Positions 47,277-57,435 of a stretch of DNA of 64,000 nt are shown here, in pieces; the stretch's first letter is position 1; every line of letters begins with the position of its first letter. The notes under the pieces are model-generated. The model did not search any database, was not told the origin of the DNA, and worked only from the letters and a program-made list of their open reading frames with translations. The position numbers and the translations under genes were made by a program. Origin of the DNA: Chromera velia (Eukaryota; Sar; Chromeraceae); contig JAHBMJ010001162.1 in NCBI GenBank assembly GCA_018398765.1, positions 1 through 64,000 of the forward strand, in the 5' to 3' direction.

Positions 47277-47770
47277 AAAACGACCCAATGTAGACGGATG
47301 GATATGATGTAGACTCTCGCTCCAGTATTCTGAAAGACCCATCTGGTCAGCCTTGTGCCCTAAAGATGGGTTTATCATGGCTTCTTTTCCATCTGTAAGA
47401 GCTAGAGAAGTATGTGCCGACTGACAACCTAGACTGGCAACCTGGAGACAGCATGTGCAGTTGGTTTGGAGACGTATAAAAACGATTTAATATAGATGGA
47501 CGGATAGTTCAAGTAAGAGCCTCTCGGTCAAGTATTCTGTGGGGCACATTCAGTCAGTCCTGAGCCTTCAGCATGGGTGTGCCACGGCTTGTGTTTCGTC
47601 TGTGACAGAAAGGTATGTGTTGATTGACCCATGGAGACGGTGTATGCATTGTCTGTACAGAGATGGGGGAAACGATCTGATGTGGACGGATGAACAGTGC
47701 CGGTGGGAGGCTATTGCTCAAGTGTTTTCAGAGGACGGTCGGTTCACTCCTTGTAAGATGGTCGTGTAGG
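47277..47770. repeat. Degenerate tandem repeat, about 195 bp x 2.5
   Basis: Units begin near 47277, 47479 and 47670 with AAAACGA-type words, followed by GACGGATG. Each continues with AAGTATTCTG-like and GGCTT-TTTCCATCTGT-like phrases. The array lies inside the large LTR element. Its origin and role are not recognised. Confidence 0.7.
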
Positions 47771-48999
47771 GAATTATATTTCGGTGGTGGCAGGTAGCTT
47801 TATGTAGCGCTACATCGTGAACACAGCACTTGTTGATGCAGAGACAGTGAGGCCTTACTTGAGGTAAAGCAGATAGTGAAAAAGAGACGCTCCCTCTATT
47901 CTCTCTCATCTTTTTGATATCACGCACTCTATTCTGCATTCGTTTTTCATTCATTCGTCTCCCTTTCCTAGCTAGGTCAAAAGAAAGATAAGAAGAAAGG
48001 GAAAATTAAGAACACTTGAAACTCGATGTTCATGCTGTGCTGTCCTCCTAACCGGCTTTGCTTTCTCTGTTTCCCAGTCTGTGCATTGGCTTCTTGCCTT
48101 TGTTCCCATTTTGGCAGTCCTCTCTTTTCTTCCCTAATGAATTCTTTTCCCCATTTTTCTTCTTCCTTGCAGGATGGTATCAGTTTATCCTTTTCATTTT
48201 AGTCCCTCGGCGGCGTTTTTGTATTCCCTGTACAAGTGACGTTAGGTCGTCTACTTACTTAAGTGTGTCCATTCTGTCACTTTGCTTGGCAAATATTCTG
48301 CTGCCTTGTGCCCTTCCATTTTTTGTTTTTCTTATACTTGGCCTTCGCTTCTTTCCCAATCATTTTTATGGTACCAGTTATACATCAATCAGGGCGAGAC
48401 TCAATACATGAAGACTGGGTCTTTCGGCGCTCGCGTAGTCGTGTACCCACTCCTCTATATGGGAGCCTCCGATTGAGCTGTCCCTCTGGGTAGAGTCAAG
48501 TTCTACCCTTTTTTCTCTTGCCTTTATGTTTTTCTCAAGCAACGCCTTCTTTCTCGCTTTTTCCTCTTTCTGGGCTTTCTCCCTTTGTTGTTTTCCTTCT
48601 GTCGTTTCCTCTTTCTCTCTCTCAGACTGTGCCTCTCTCTCTTTCTCTTTACGTACGAAGAGTTTGAGTCCTTCGCTCACTTAGGCGCGGTCTTGAACTT
48701 CCCGTACTTCAATCTACATCCTTCCCTGTTATGCAATGGATGCGCCCTCACTCTCGTGCATATGTATGCAATTCCTTCACTTCTTTGCTTGCAGCCAGTT
48801 TCGGTTGCTTGGGCAACGCAATCGTGGGCGTTTCGAATCGACCCTCGTGTGAAAAGACGTGGACCAGCGGTGAGTAGGCATGAAGAGAGGAGATCATTAG
48901 CATGCAGTAGTGTTAAAGAGGGCACGAGGGAGAGGAATAAGGGAATAAGAGACGGCTTCTTCATAACATCCCGCCCCTTTTGGTTACCCTCTTTTTACT

Positions 49000-49330
49000 C
49001 CTTTCATCTCGTTTCATTCACCCTTTCATTCATTCATTCATTCATTCATTTATTCATTCACTCACTCACTCACTCACTCATTCATTCATTCATTCATTGA
49101 TTCATTCATCCATTTATGTGTTCATCCGTCTAGTCCCTCGCCCGCTTACTTACGTATTCACTTACTTATACTCACTCACTTCCTCACTCCCTCACCCACT
49201 CACTCACTCTTTTGTCTATGCATCCAACCATTCATTCACTTCCCTCGTCATTCTTCGAAAGTGTGCCTGCCTTCATTCATTTACTTATTCATTCACTCAC
49301 TCCCACTCGTTTTCATTGATTCACTTTCAT
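49000..49330 (+). repeat. ATTC/ACTC microsatellite inside the LTR element
   Basis: Imperfect (ATTC)n and (ACTC)n, similar in motif to the arrays around the copia-like element. The His/Ser-rich frames across it are not genes. Confidence 0.85.
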
Positions 49331-49982
49331 GCACCTGGAGTTAGCTCATCGATTCGGCTCTCTTCAGTCGGTGGTATTGCTCTGCTCTGCCCTGCTCTGC
49401 ACTGTGAACAATCCATAAAAAAGGTGAAGCATACACACATTCGACCCTTATCAACTCAGCGCACTGCCCAACTAATGCAGTAAGCACGCAATGCCATATA
49501 TGACTGTGCAAGCTGTTATAGTGTGGTGATGTTCCTTCCGACTTTTTTATCCCTTCGGTCTATCTGATACTCGTAAACAAGGAGCTTGGGCAGAGCCTAT
49601 TGGAGTAGGAAATCGAACACCTCATGAATAGAGATACAAAAGGAAGGGAACATTAGAACCAGACTGTGCACCCTCCTTTGATTTTTGACGTCAGCTCATC
49701 ATGTGAACAACTACGTTCGCCTGCCTCTCTTGCCCTTCTGAGTAAACCAAGTCCCCTGCCATTCTTTTTGTCTTACCCTTTTTCCTTCTTTTGGTTGCTT
49801 TCTGCCTGACTGCCTGCAGAGTTACTCAGCCGAACTGCTTGGAACATTTTTGTTTCCCATATCCTGCATCGATTCCGTCTTTCATCCTGACACCTCTTCT
49901 CTTGATGGAAGCTGTGGTCAATCAGGATTGGGGACGAGTAATCATTCTCATAACACTACTCTGGCTGTGAATAGCCCACAAA

Positions 49983-51602
49983 CTAGAGAAGGAACCAGGT
50001 GTCCCCTCTCGGATCTTTCTTTTCTGTACATACTCTGTCTACTTCAAGATCTTCCCCTCTTTTAAGGTCCTTGCTCTCGATCGTTTGGAGGTTTTCTTCT
50101 CTTTCTATCGCCGCAACCCTCAGGCGTTTCACAGGTCTGTTACCTCGCCCACTTGCCATCTCCTGTCGACCCTCCTTCCTCCTCACCATGTCCTCCCACT
50201 TCCTCAGGTTCACCTGTAGTTCTTCAAATATGCTGTAAGACTTAGTGCGGGTTTCCATTTGAATGCGAAGCTTGCCATCCTCTATGCCTTCAATGAAAGC
50301 TTCTAAGGCGGTGGGGTCGTCAGTGCTCTGATTTACGGCAGAGCACTGCTCCTCAAAGTGGGTGACATAGTCAGAGGAACTCTCTCCAAAGTTTTGAGTT
50401 ATCTGAAGAAGCATTCTTTTCTTGCGTTCAGCTTCCCGCTCATCGATACCGTATCTTGTAAGGAACATTTCTTTGAGTTATGCAGCTGTTGTGCATCCCT
50501 CCAATCGCTCAGATACCTGCATTTCGTACCACTGTTTTGTAGGCCCTATGAGCGCTGTCGAGAGATAGATGTCCCTAAGGTTCTCGAAGGTCCACCCCAA
50601 CCTCTCATTCAACCTCATCAACGAGTTCCAAAAGCTTTTTGCCTTCATTCAATTTCTATCAAATGATGGTAAGTCCATTCGCACTCGAGGAAGGTCGACC
50701 TGTGGAAGAGCGGTGGCAACAAGCCCCCTCTACATTTTTGATGGGTCCGTTCTATTCACGTTGGATCCTACTTAACGCAGCAACAGCTTCCCTGAGGGTG
50801 TCCTGGTGATGGCAATTCCCGTGTTCTTTAATTCAGATAACACCGCTGGGGAGGTGGACTGTGATTGAATCTCCTCCCCATCTTCCTCTATACTCTTGAC
50901 AAGCTGGGCATCTTCTTTTTGTATTTGAACGTGCTCTCTCCTCCGTTTTCTACCCCCTGCGGGCTGTTCTTCATTTGCTTCTTTTTGTTTAAGTAGCCTA
51001 GATACTTTTGGTTTAGCTTGTTGAACCCCTTTCTTCCCGTCTTCTCCTTTCCCTGCTCCTCTTTGTCCGAGCTTCTTTTTCAAGGGTGCTTGTTGCAACC
51101 CAGACTGGAGTCTCTTCCCTTTTTTCTACCCCATGTTTTGGGCATTCCCGCTTTTCTTCGCTTGAGCCCTGGTATTGGCCATTGTGCTCACAAATTTTCT
51201 CTTTTGCTTTTAGAGGTTTATCGGAACCGTGGAGGTAGCGCCTGCGGCTGTTGGGTAGAATACTATAAAATTTTCTTAATCTTGCTGCCCTTACAGATTC
51301 TGGTCCCACCATGACACCAAGTTAGGGTGCGACTGGGTAGCCCCGGTGGACTGTGAAGGTGCTGGGGCGGTAGCTACACTGCCTGGCGGGAAGGGTGTTG
51401 GGTACAAGGCTTGGGAAGCTTGCACTTGAGCAGCCTCCCACTCGCTGTAATTTCTCAGATTGGCAAGGAGGGTTGTGGCTTCTATAAGGGAAGTCCAGAC
51501 TTCTCGTTTGATCGTCCCTTCCAAAGCTTCTGTTAATACGCGATAGAGTCTAACCTCGGCTGAGTCCCTGAGAGTTTCTTGCACTCCTTCTCTGATGAGC
51601 AC
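49983..51602 (-). pseudogene. gag-like region of the LTR element (fossil)
   Basis: The best preserved part, near 49983-50468, encodes a helical segment with FGESSSDYVTHFEEQC and a Trp/Lys-rich end that match the retrotransposon gag (capsid-like) fold. Upstream parts are rich in charged residues. It is broken and is treated here only as a fossil. Confidence 0.6.
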
Positions 51603-53210
51603 CTGTAAGACGCCCTACAGTGTAAAGTCCAGACCGGTTGAGAAGGGGAGGCCGTCTGTGTGTAGCTGAGGTCGAGGGCTTAGTGGTCTGAGGTCACTGA
51701 GGTTCGGGCCGACACCTGAGCCCAAGGGGACATCTACTAGGATGGTGGTGTCTGAGTCAATGGGGAAATTCAGTTTGAGGCTCCGCTCTGCTGGTACAGC
51801 TTCTTGACGGGGAAATAGAGGGAAATATAAGTCGATGAATAGGGGCGGAGCCCAGGAACTGTTGGGTGGGATGGTTGTTTGGATGGGGTGGTGTGCGGGT
51901 GTGCTTGTTACTCACGCCGGATTTTGTTTCTTCAGTTTCAAATACAGTGCGTATAGATGAAGGGAGTAGTCTGATCGGGTTCGCACCTAGGCAGGCAGAG
52001 ACTCACTGTGGGGCCGTGAGGTACTTTTCATCCTCAAGGTAGGCCTGTTGAGATTTTAGAGACTCTTGAGGTGTGAGGCCACCCTGATTCCTTCGAAGGG
52101 TAGTAGTGGGGAAGCCGGTAGAGATCGCTCCGATAGGTCTCTTTTTTTAAAAAAAAATATGGGAGGAATGGGGTGAAGTGTATATCGGTGTGGATGGGAA
52201 TACAAGCTTCGATAGCAGCGATTTCTCCGGTACAGCGTAGTGGGTGGGGATCTTCTTTTTTTGCCTTCTAATGAATCACTTGGGGCTGTGTGTCGTGTGA
52301 TAAGGAGCGTACAGTTAGACAACGGGATTTCTTAGGTCGTATTGGAAAGCAGCTGTTTGTATGCTTGGAGAAGAGACTTCACTGTCGGTCAGGCAGGAAT
52401 CCTCTTCCTCTTGAAGGGTCCCGGTTTTCCGTGTGATAGATGGTTGGCCTACAATTGTGTGAGCCGTCCGTTACAAACAGAGTACTGTGAGGGGAATAGA
52501 TAATGATGCTTGGGCCTGCCTGGCTGTCGATGTTTCTTTCCACGTCAGATTCGTCAGAAGGACAAGACTGGGCAGGGAGGTGGCTGAGTGGTCTGTTAGT
52601 ATAAGCTCTGCCAGTGGGTGGGAGGTTCAACTCACTGGGGAGATACGGGTTCCTGGCAGGAGTAAAATGACGGAGTGGGTTAGCTACGGGCGTAGGACAG
52701 TATAGGAATGCGTCCTCTTCTTCAGTATTGTCTGTGCGCGGGCTCTCTGAATCTTCAGGCGAGGCCGTGTTTTGCAGGTTTCCTTGAGGTAGAAGGGGCA
52801 AGAGCGGTCCTCGGTTGTCTCCGGTAGGACGGTGCTGGACAGAATTTCCTGTCTGGGAGTAAGGGCAGGGCGTTGTTTTCGGTGCCTTCAGATTAGGAAT
52901 GCGGACCGTGCTGAGTGTGGTTGCCACTCTAGGCCTCTTCAGTAGCTGGGGCCGACTGTGAGGATTCACTTACGGAGAGTGACATAGGAGAGCGTTGTCC
53001 CCACTAGAATGCCGCTTCAAGGTCCTCTTCAGTCGGGCACACTATTCTCGGGTACAGGAAATACGGTGGTTGGAAGTGCGACGATGTTTTGGTAACGGGA
53101 TCGTTGACCCAGCGACTGATGGCAGGATCGATGTGCTTTTAGTCGTGACTGAAAGTCCTTCTATTCGTACCTCAGGAAACGTGTGCCTTGTCTCTCTATC
53201 AGAAAACTGA

Positions 53211-53470
53211 GCAGCGCTTCACGGTATGGTTTTTTCTGGAAAGGATTCTGGCAGAGGCAAAAAAACAGGCGTCTGTCCGAAAATTGGGCAGCGCTTCACG
53301 GTGCAGTCTGGTTTGGATGGAATTCTCGGCAACGACAAGAAAAGACATGTTTGTCCGGAAATTGGACAGCGCTTCACGGTGCACTCTGGTTTGGATGGGA
53401 TTCTGTGTAGAGACAAGGAAAGACGCATCTATCCGGAAATTGGACAGTGTTTCACGGTCTGTTTCTGTCT
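53211..53470. repeat. Tandem repeat, 78 bp x about 3.5, next to the upstream LTR
   Basis: Units start near 53211, 53288, 53366 and 53444 with the phrase CAGCGCTTCACGGT. A 78-bp length keeps a frame of 26 codons. The array lies in the leader part of the LTR element, just inside the upstream repeat. Confidence 0.8.
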
Positions 53471-53546
53471 GGAGACGGTTCTTTCCGAAAACAGAAGGCT
53501 GCTTGCTGTTGGAACAGCAGAAGCTTGAAGCTGGCAAGTCACCATG

Positions 53547-54359
53547 TATAATGGACTTCTTATCTGATTTCGGAACTCTAGCAGCGTTTTGCTGAAGGTA
53601 AGGTAGCTAGGAGACTGAGGTCACTCAAGATTCACTTCTCGGAAGTTTTCTCAAAGGCTGGAGAATGGATGTCGGAAGTCCTCTGTCCGAGATGGATCCA
53701 ACGAAATGACAAGATAAATTTTGATTTTCAATATCTCGTTCTGTTTGCTCTTCGAAAAATCCAAGTCTTTCGCTTTTTGCTCTTCCATAAGGATTTCCAT
53801 AATTACTTTCCTCTGTATTGATTTTACCCCTATTCCTTCCAACGCCTCTTCCTTTCCCTCTTCCGTTTTCTGTATTCCATTCTGGTCGGTCTCTATTTAT
53901 TTCATTTTATTTTTCTTCTTTTTCCTTCCATCTTCTCTTCCTTTCTTTCCTTCTCTTCCTTGTTTTTGATGAGGCCCCTGGAAGAGGCTCTTCCGTTCGG
54001 ATAATGTCATGCCGTGGCCCGTCAAGGCCCCTGAAAGAGGCTCTTCTAACTCTTCTTTCATTCTTTCTTCCATTTGCTCTGCCGTCCCTTCTTCCATTCC
54101 TTCTTCCATTCTTTCTTTCATAATAAAATTCAACAGTCTTTTCTATTCAATAGGTATGGACATCCCCATTAAAACTTCAAGGTCATTTTTTTTTTCAAGA
54201 TCTCTACTAGGATCTCTACTTACATCCCTAATTTTTTTTTCCTTTCCTTTCACTTTTATTTTTCTTCCCCCTAGATTATACCAAGTATAGGCTTGTAGCA
54301 GGCAAGACATACTTGGAAGTTATATCCTGCTACTACAGCCTACTTGGGAGTCCGTAACA
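53547..54359 (-). repeat. LTR (upstream copy) of the 10.3-kb element
   Basis: This 813-bp direct repeat is followed, on the element's strand, by CATGGTGACTTGCC, where a primer site is expected. Confidence 0.9.
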
Positions 54360-54363
54360 CTCT

Positions 54364-55143
54364 GAGGCTGCATGCATGAGGCATTCTGAGTTTGTGATTG
54401 AATGGTTCCTGCATGTTCCTGCTTGTCCGAGACAGGGCCAGGAAGGTTCTTTTAAAAGGGTCTGCGAGGTTCGAGGCCTAGTTCGAGGCTCATACTAACT
54501 GAAAAATTTCGAGGACGACTTGATGCATGACCAGTCTGGATAACATGTCATTAAACATGGATACATTGGAGCGCCAACTAGAGTGCAGACAAATATAAAA
54601 ACTAGATATAAAAAAGTGCAACTGGCATACAAGCCCCATTATGGCCCCCATGTATAAGAGAACACAAAGCCTGGTACAAAGCTCTTTTCGAGAAACGATA
54701 TAGGACATAATACAATGTAGGATACAACTAGGGATACGATGAGTTCCTAGATGTGATCTGTAAAGTTTTAAAGTGAAATTAATGAAGGTTCTAAAGTCTG
54801 ATTTGAAAGCATAATTTATGGAAATCCGGTTGATTTCCCGTAAAAATAAAAATTGGAAGCAGATTTCCCACATGAGGTTTCCTATCAATTTCCATAATTT
54901 TTTGTAGGATACTAATAATAATGCATAATTCATATATTGCACTTTAATGTACTCAATATCGATCATAGCTAGATGAAATGCATTTAACATTTAAATATGA
55001 AATAACACCTTTAAGATCCTTTATTAGGTATTTTAGTGTAGGTGTTAGTCTACATCAATCGATACAACAGCTAGTACAGCAGTCCGAACATGTTTCTAAG
55101 GCTTGGCTGGTACGTACAAAGACTTAGACAAATTATCTTGAGG
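54364..55143. other. AT-rich gap, 3' flank of the DUF2891 gene
   Basis: AT-rich DNA without a credible frame. It should hold the 3' untranslated region of the minus-strand gene that ends at 55144. Confidence 0.45.
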
Positions 55144-56568
55144 CTATTCGATCAACTGCTTTCCCTTTGCATATATGCAACTTAACTCCTCAAGTGCTAA
55201 CAGAGCGAACGTTCCCGTCCAGTGGTCACCCATCCAACCCCCACAGGCAGTGAGAGGCAAAGAAGCCCTTACGTGTTCCAACCCAGTCCGACGACATTGC
55301 TCCATGACAGGCGAATTCTCAAAATCCAATCGCACCCCTCTTTCTCCTACGTGCTCTCCCCGCAATGTCTTTCCCCTTGACTCCCCCCCTCCACCCATTT
55401 CCGTGAGTTGCACGGTGCTTTCCACCTCCGTCTCCCGTTCCTTCGATTTCCCCTTCTCCATCTGCTCTGTCCCCTTTTGAACACCCGAGTCGAGCCCCAA
55501 CACTGCAGCCTGCCCGGGGGTATCGCCTGTCCCCCAACTTGAAGACCCCCCCAGGGCAGCACAGGCATGCTGATGGTTGGCAAGGACCAAAAGCAGCCAG
55601 GCCCTGGAGAAGTTCAACCCGATCAGGTGACTCCCCCCAGGGTCCTCAGGGTCTCCCCACACAGGCACCCAGCAAAGCCACTCGCACGGGGTGCTGGTAC
55701 GGTCCCCGTGACTCTGCTTGGAATTCGACTCCGAACCCCCCCCAATTCTGCAAAACCACTCCTGAAACTCACTGATATCCAACACGCGCGCCATCAGCGC
55801 CGTCTCCATCAACGCAGGTGGCAAGAAGTCGCATGCTCCAGGGCAGACCGAGCTTTGATCGAGCAATTCCGATCTAAAGAGTCGACGTGCCGCTTCGTTG
55901 ACAAAGGAGCCATCAATCTCGCCCCTCCCCAGGTCGATTTTCACTTCACCCCCCACACGTTCCCAAACTTTCAAATATTCCTGGCACATGAACAACCCGA
56001 AGGCCGTGTTGTCATGCAGTCCTGTCCTGTCCGGGGCCCTCAAGTTCTGGGCCCACTGCACCATCAATGCCAGAGCCCGGCTTTCTAAAGCCTCTCCGTT
56101 TGACACCACATCAGCACACAATTCCCAAAACCGTTTCTTTTCATTATCTCCCGCAGCAGCAGCTTTTTCGACAGCTGCGGCATCCAAAGCCTCGGCAGAG
56201 GGTGCGCGTGGGACTACACGGCGCCTCAACTGCGCAAAGAGCTTCAGGACCCATGCGCAGCCGTATGGGACTTCATACGCAGGAATCGTCTCGGCCTCTA
56301 CGCTCAGATTCTCTTTCGTCAGCGTTTGCTTGAAGTGGCCTCTCAGCTGCAATGCCAGCGTCTCAGAGAGCAGACCGAGATCGAGAAGTCTGAAGAGAAG
56401 AAAGTGAGAATGAACTGAGGAATGCCAGTCATAACATCCAAAAAAGACTTTAAACTTTTCGAGAGGCTTCTCTTCATAATTCGGAAACGCTCTCTGAATA
56501 CCTGCGAATGCACACACGGCAATCCGCTCTGCGTGTTCAGCGAGCAGGTCGTCACCCGTCTCCGTCAT
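55144..56568 (-). CDS. DUF2891-family protein, intronless, bacterial type
   Basis: One frame of 474 codons starts at ATG 56566-56568 (MTETGDDLLAEHAERIAVCA); a longer version would need a GTG start. Family blocks appear in order: FFGCYDWHSSVHSHFLLFRL near residue 45, EVPYGCAWVLKLFAQL near 105, RTGLHDNTAFGLFMCQEYL near 185, FLPPALMETALMARVL near 250, HLIGLNFSRAWLLL near 320, and GDHWTGTFALLALEEL at the end. These match DUF2891 (PF11199), mostly bacterial proteins of unknown reaction whose helical-barrel pattern recalls glycoside-processing enzymes (an inference). A Gly/Glu/Ser-rich stretch of about 100 residues before the last block is not typical. No signal peptide is visible. Lack of introns beside multi-exon genes suggests horizontal transfer. 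Confidence 0.88.
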   Translation of the reverse strand: MTETGDDLLAEHAERIAVCAFAGIQRAFPNYEEKPLEKFKVFFGCYDWHSSVHSHFLLFRLLDLGLLSETLALQLRGHFKQTLTKENLSVEAETIPAYEVPYGCAWVLKLFAQLRRRVVPRAPSAEALDAAAVEKAAAAGDNEKKRFWELCADVVSNGEALESRALALMVQWAQNLRAPDRTGLHDNTAFGLFMCQEYLKVWERVGGEVKIDLGRGEIDGSFVNEAARRLFRSELLDQSSVCPGACDFLPPALMETALMARVLDISEFQEWFCRIGGGSESNSKQSHGDRTSTPCEWLCWVPVWGDPEDPGGSHLIGLNFSRAWLLLVLANHQHACAALGGSSSWGTGDTPGQAAVLGLDSGVQKGTEQMEKGKSKERETEVESTVQLTEMGGGGESRGKTLRGEHVGERGVRLDFENSPVMEQCRRTGLEHVRASLPLTACGGWMGDHWTGTFALLALEELSCIYAKGKQLIE

Positions 56569-57435
56569 CGATATCTTATCAGTCGCACGAGCGCAGGAGG
56601 ACGTATCTCCGGCCACCAGTCGTAAGAAGCTAAACAGAAGTCAACTCTGCCTTAGGTCCTTCCAAGCAACAGTCTCGTATGTCAGACATATGTCAGACTG
56701 CATGGTGTCATTTGCGATCGTTGCGTGGAAGCGCTATAGGGACACACTGAGAGAGCCATAGTCTGCCAGGGGAGAGACCGTCGGCATGAGACGGCCGGGT
56801 GGCACGAATCACGGGGCACGCGTCGACCATTCATCATGCATCCGTCTACGCGCGAGTTGACTAGCTCGTCAGCTGGCTAGGCTGATGCGAGCCGAAAAGC
56901 ACGAAATCTGCCTTGGCCGGGCTCGATCCGGGCTCGCAATTGCAACAGCTGCATGACGAGTCTGACGTCGACAGACTGACATAGAATTCTTATCCTTTCG
57001 ATCATGCACGCCCTTTGACACAGTCTGCGTGAATCTGGTTGTGCAGGTGTCACCGATCTGACTTTCGAGAGGCAGTCGTAAGACCTGGGTGCGGTAGAAA
57101 GGGGGTCTTCGTGTTCGAAGACTTGTGCGAGACTGGAAGTTCAGTCTGATGCAATCTGAGTTGCAAGAGGAAACACTCTCAGTTGGGTCTGACAATTGTG
57201 AGAGTGCAAGGGCTTCTGCACCTTGTCGTGCATCGTCTGCTTAGTTGTCCGACTTTTTCTTGTATTTTGGGAGTGTAGCGGGGAGAGGCAGAGCTCCGAC
57301 TTTGCAGAGTTTCAATCCAGTTTTCTTCCCAGACGATTTCAATCTCTGTTTTCCGTATCGTTGCACCCGGACAGGTTTTCTGTGACACAAGCAGGCAGGT
57401 AGATGGAGCGCATGTTCAGTTCGACACGCAAGTAG
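56569..57435. promoter_or_regulatory. Divergent intergenic region, DUF2891 gene / golgin
   Basis: The 867 bp between two start codons that point apart. It should hold both promoters and 5' untranslated regions. No named element is visible. Confidence 0.5.

Larger units (their letters stand above)
44020..54359 (-). mobile_element. LTR retroelement fossil with gag-like region, 10.3 kb
   Basis: Two direct 813-bp repeats at 44020-44832 and 53547-54359 are bounded by a 4-bp duplication, CTCT (44016-44019 and 54360-54363). Read on the minus strand they start TGTTACGG, a TGG-starting primer-like site follows the upstream repeat, and AAGAAGGGGGAA precedes the downstream repeat as the polypurine tract. 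A gag-like region lies at about 49980-51600. No polymerase is recognisable, so this resembles a gag-only or large non-autonomous element. The repeats differ by about 5-6%, mostly transitions, so it is younger than the copia-like fossil. It is broken in several places and contains internal tandem repeats. Confidence 0.85.

Noticed and set aside
48980-49483. His/Ser-rich frame of 167 codons
   Set aside because: It reads through an ATTC/ACTC microsatellite inside a retroelement fossil.
56569-56616. Longer N-terminus of the DUF2891 protein
   Set aside because: It would need a GTG start. The ATG at 56566-56568 is in frame and close to the first family block.
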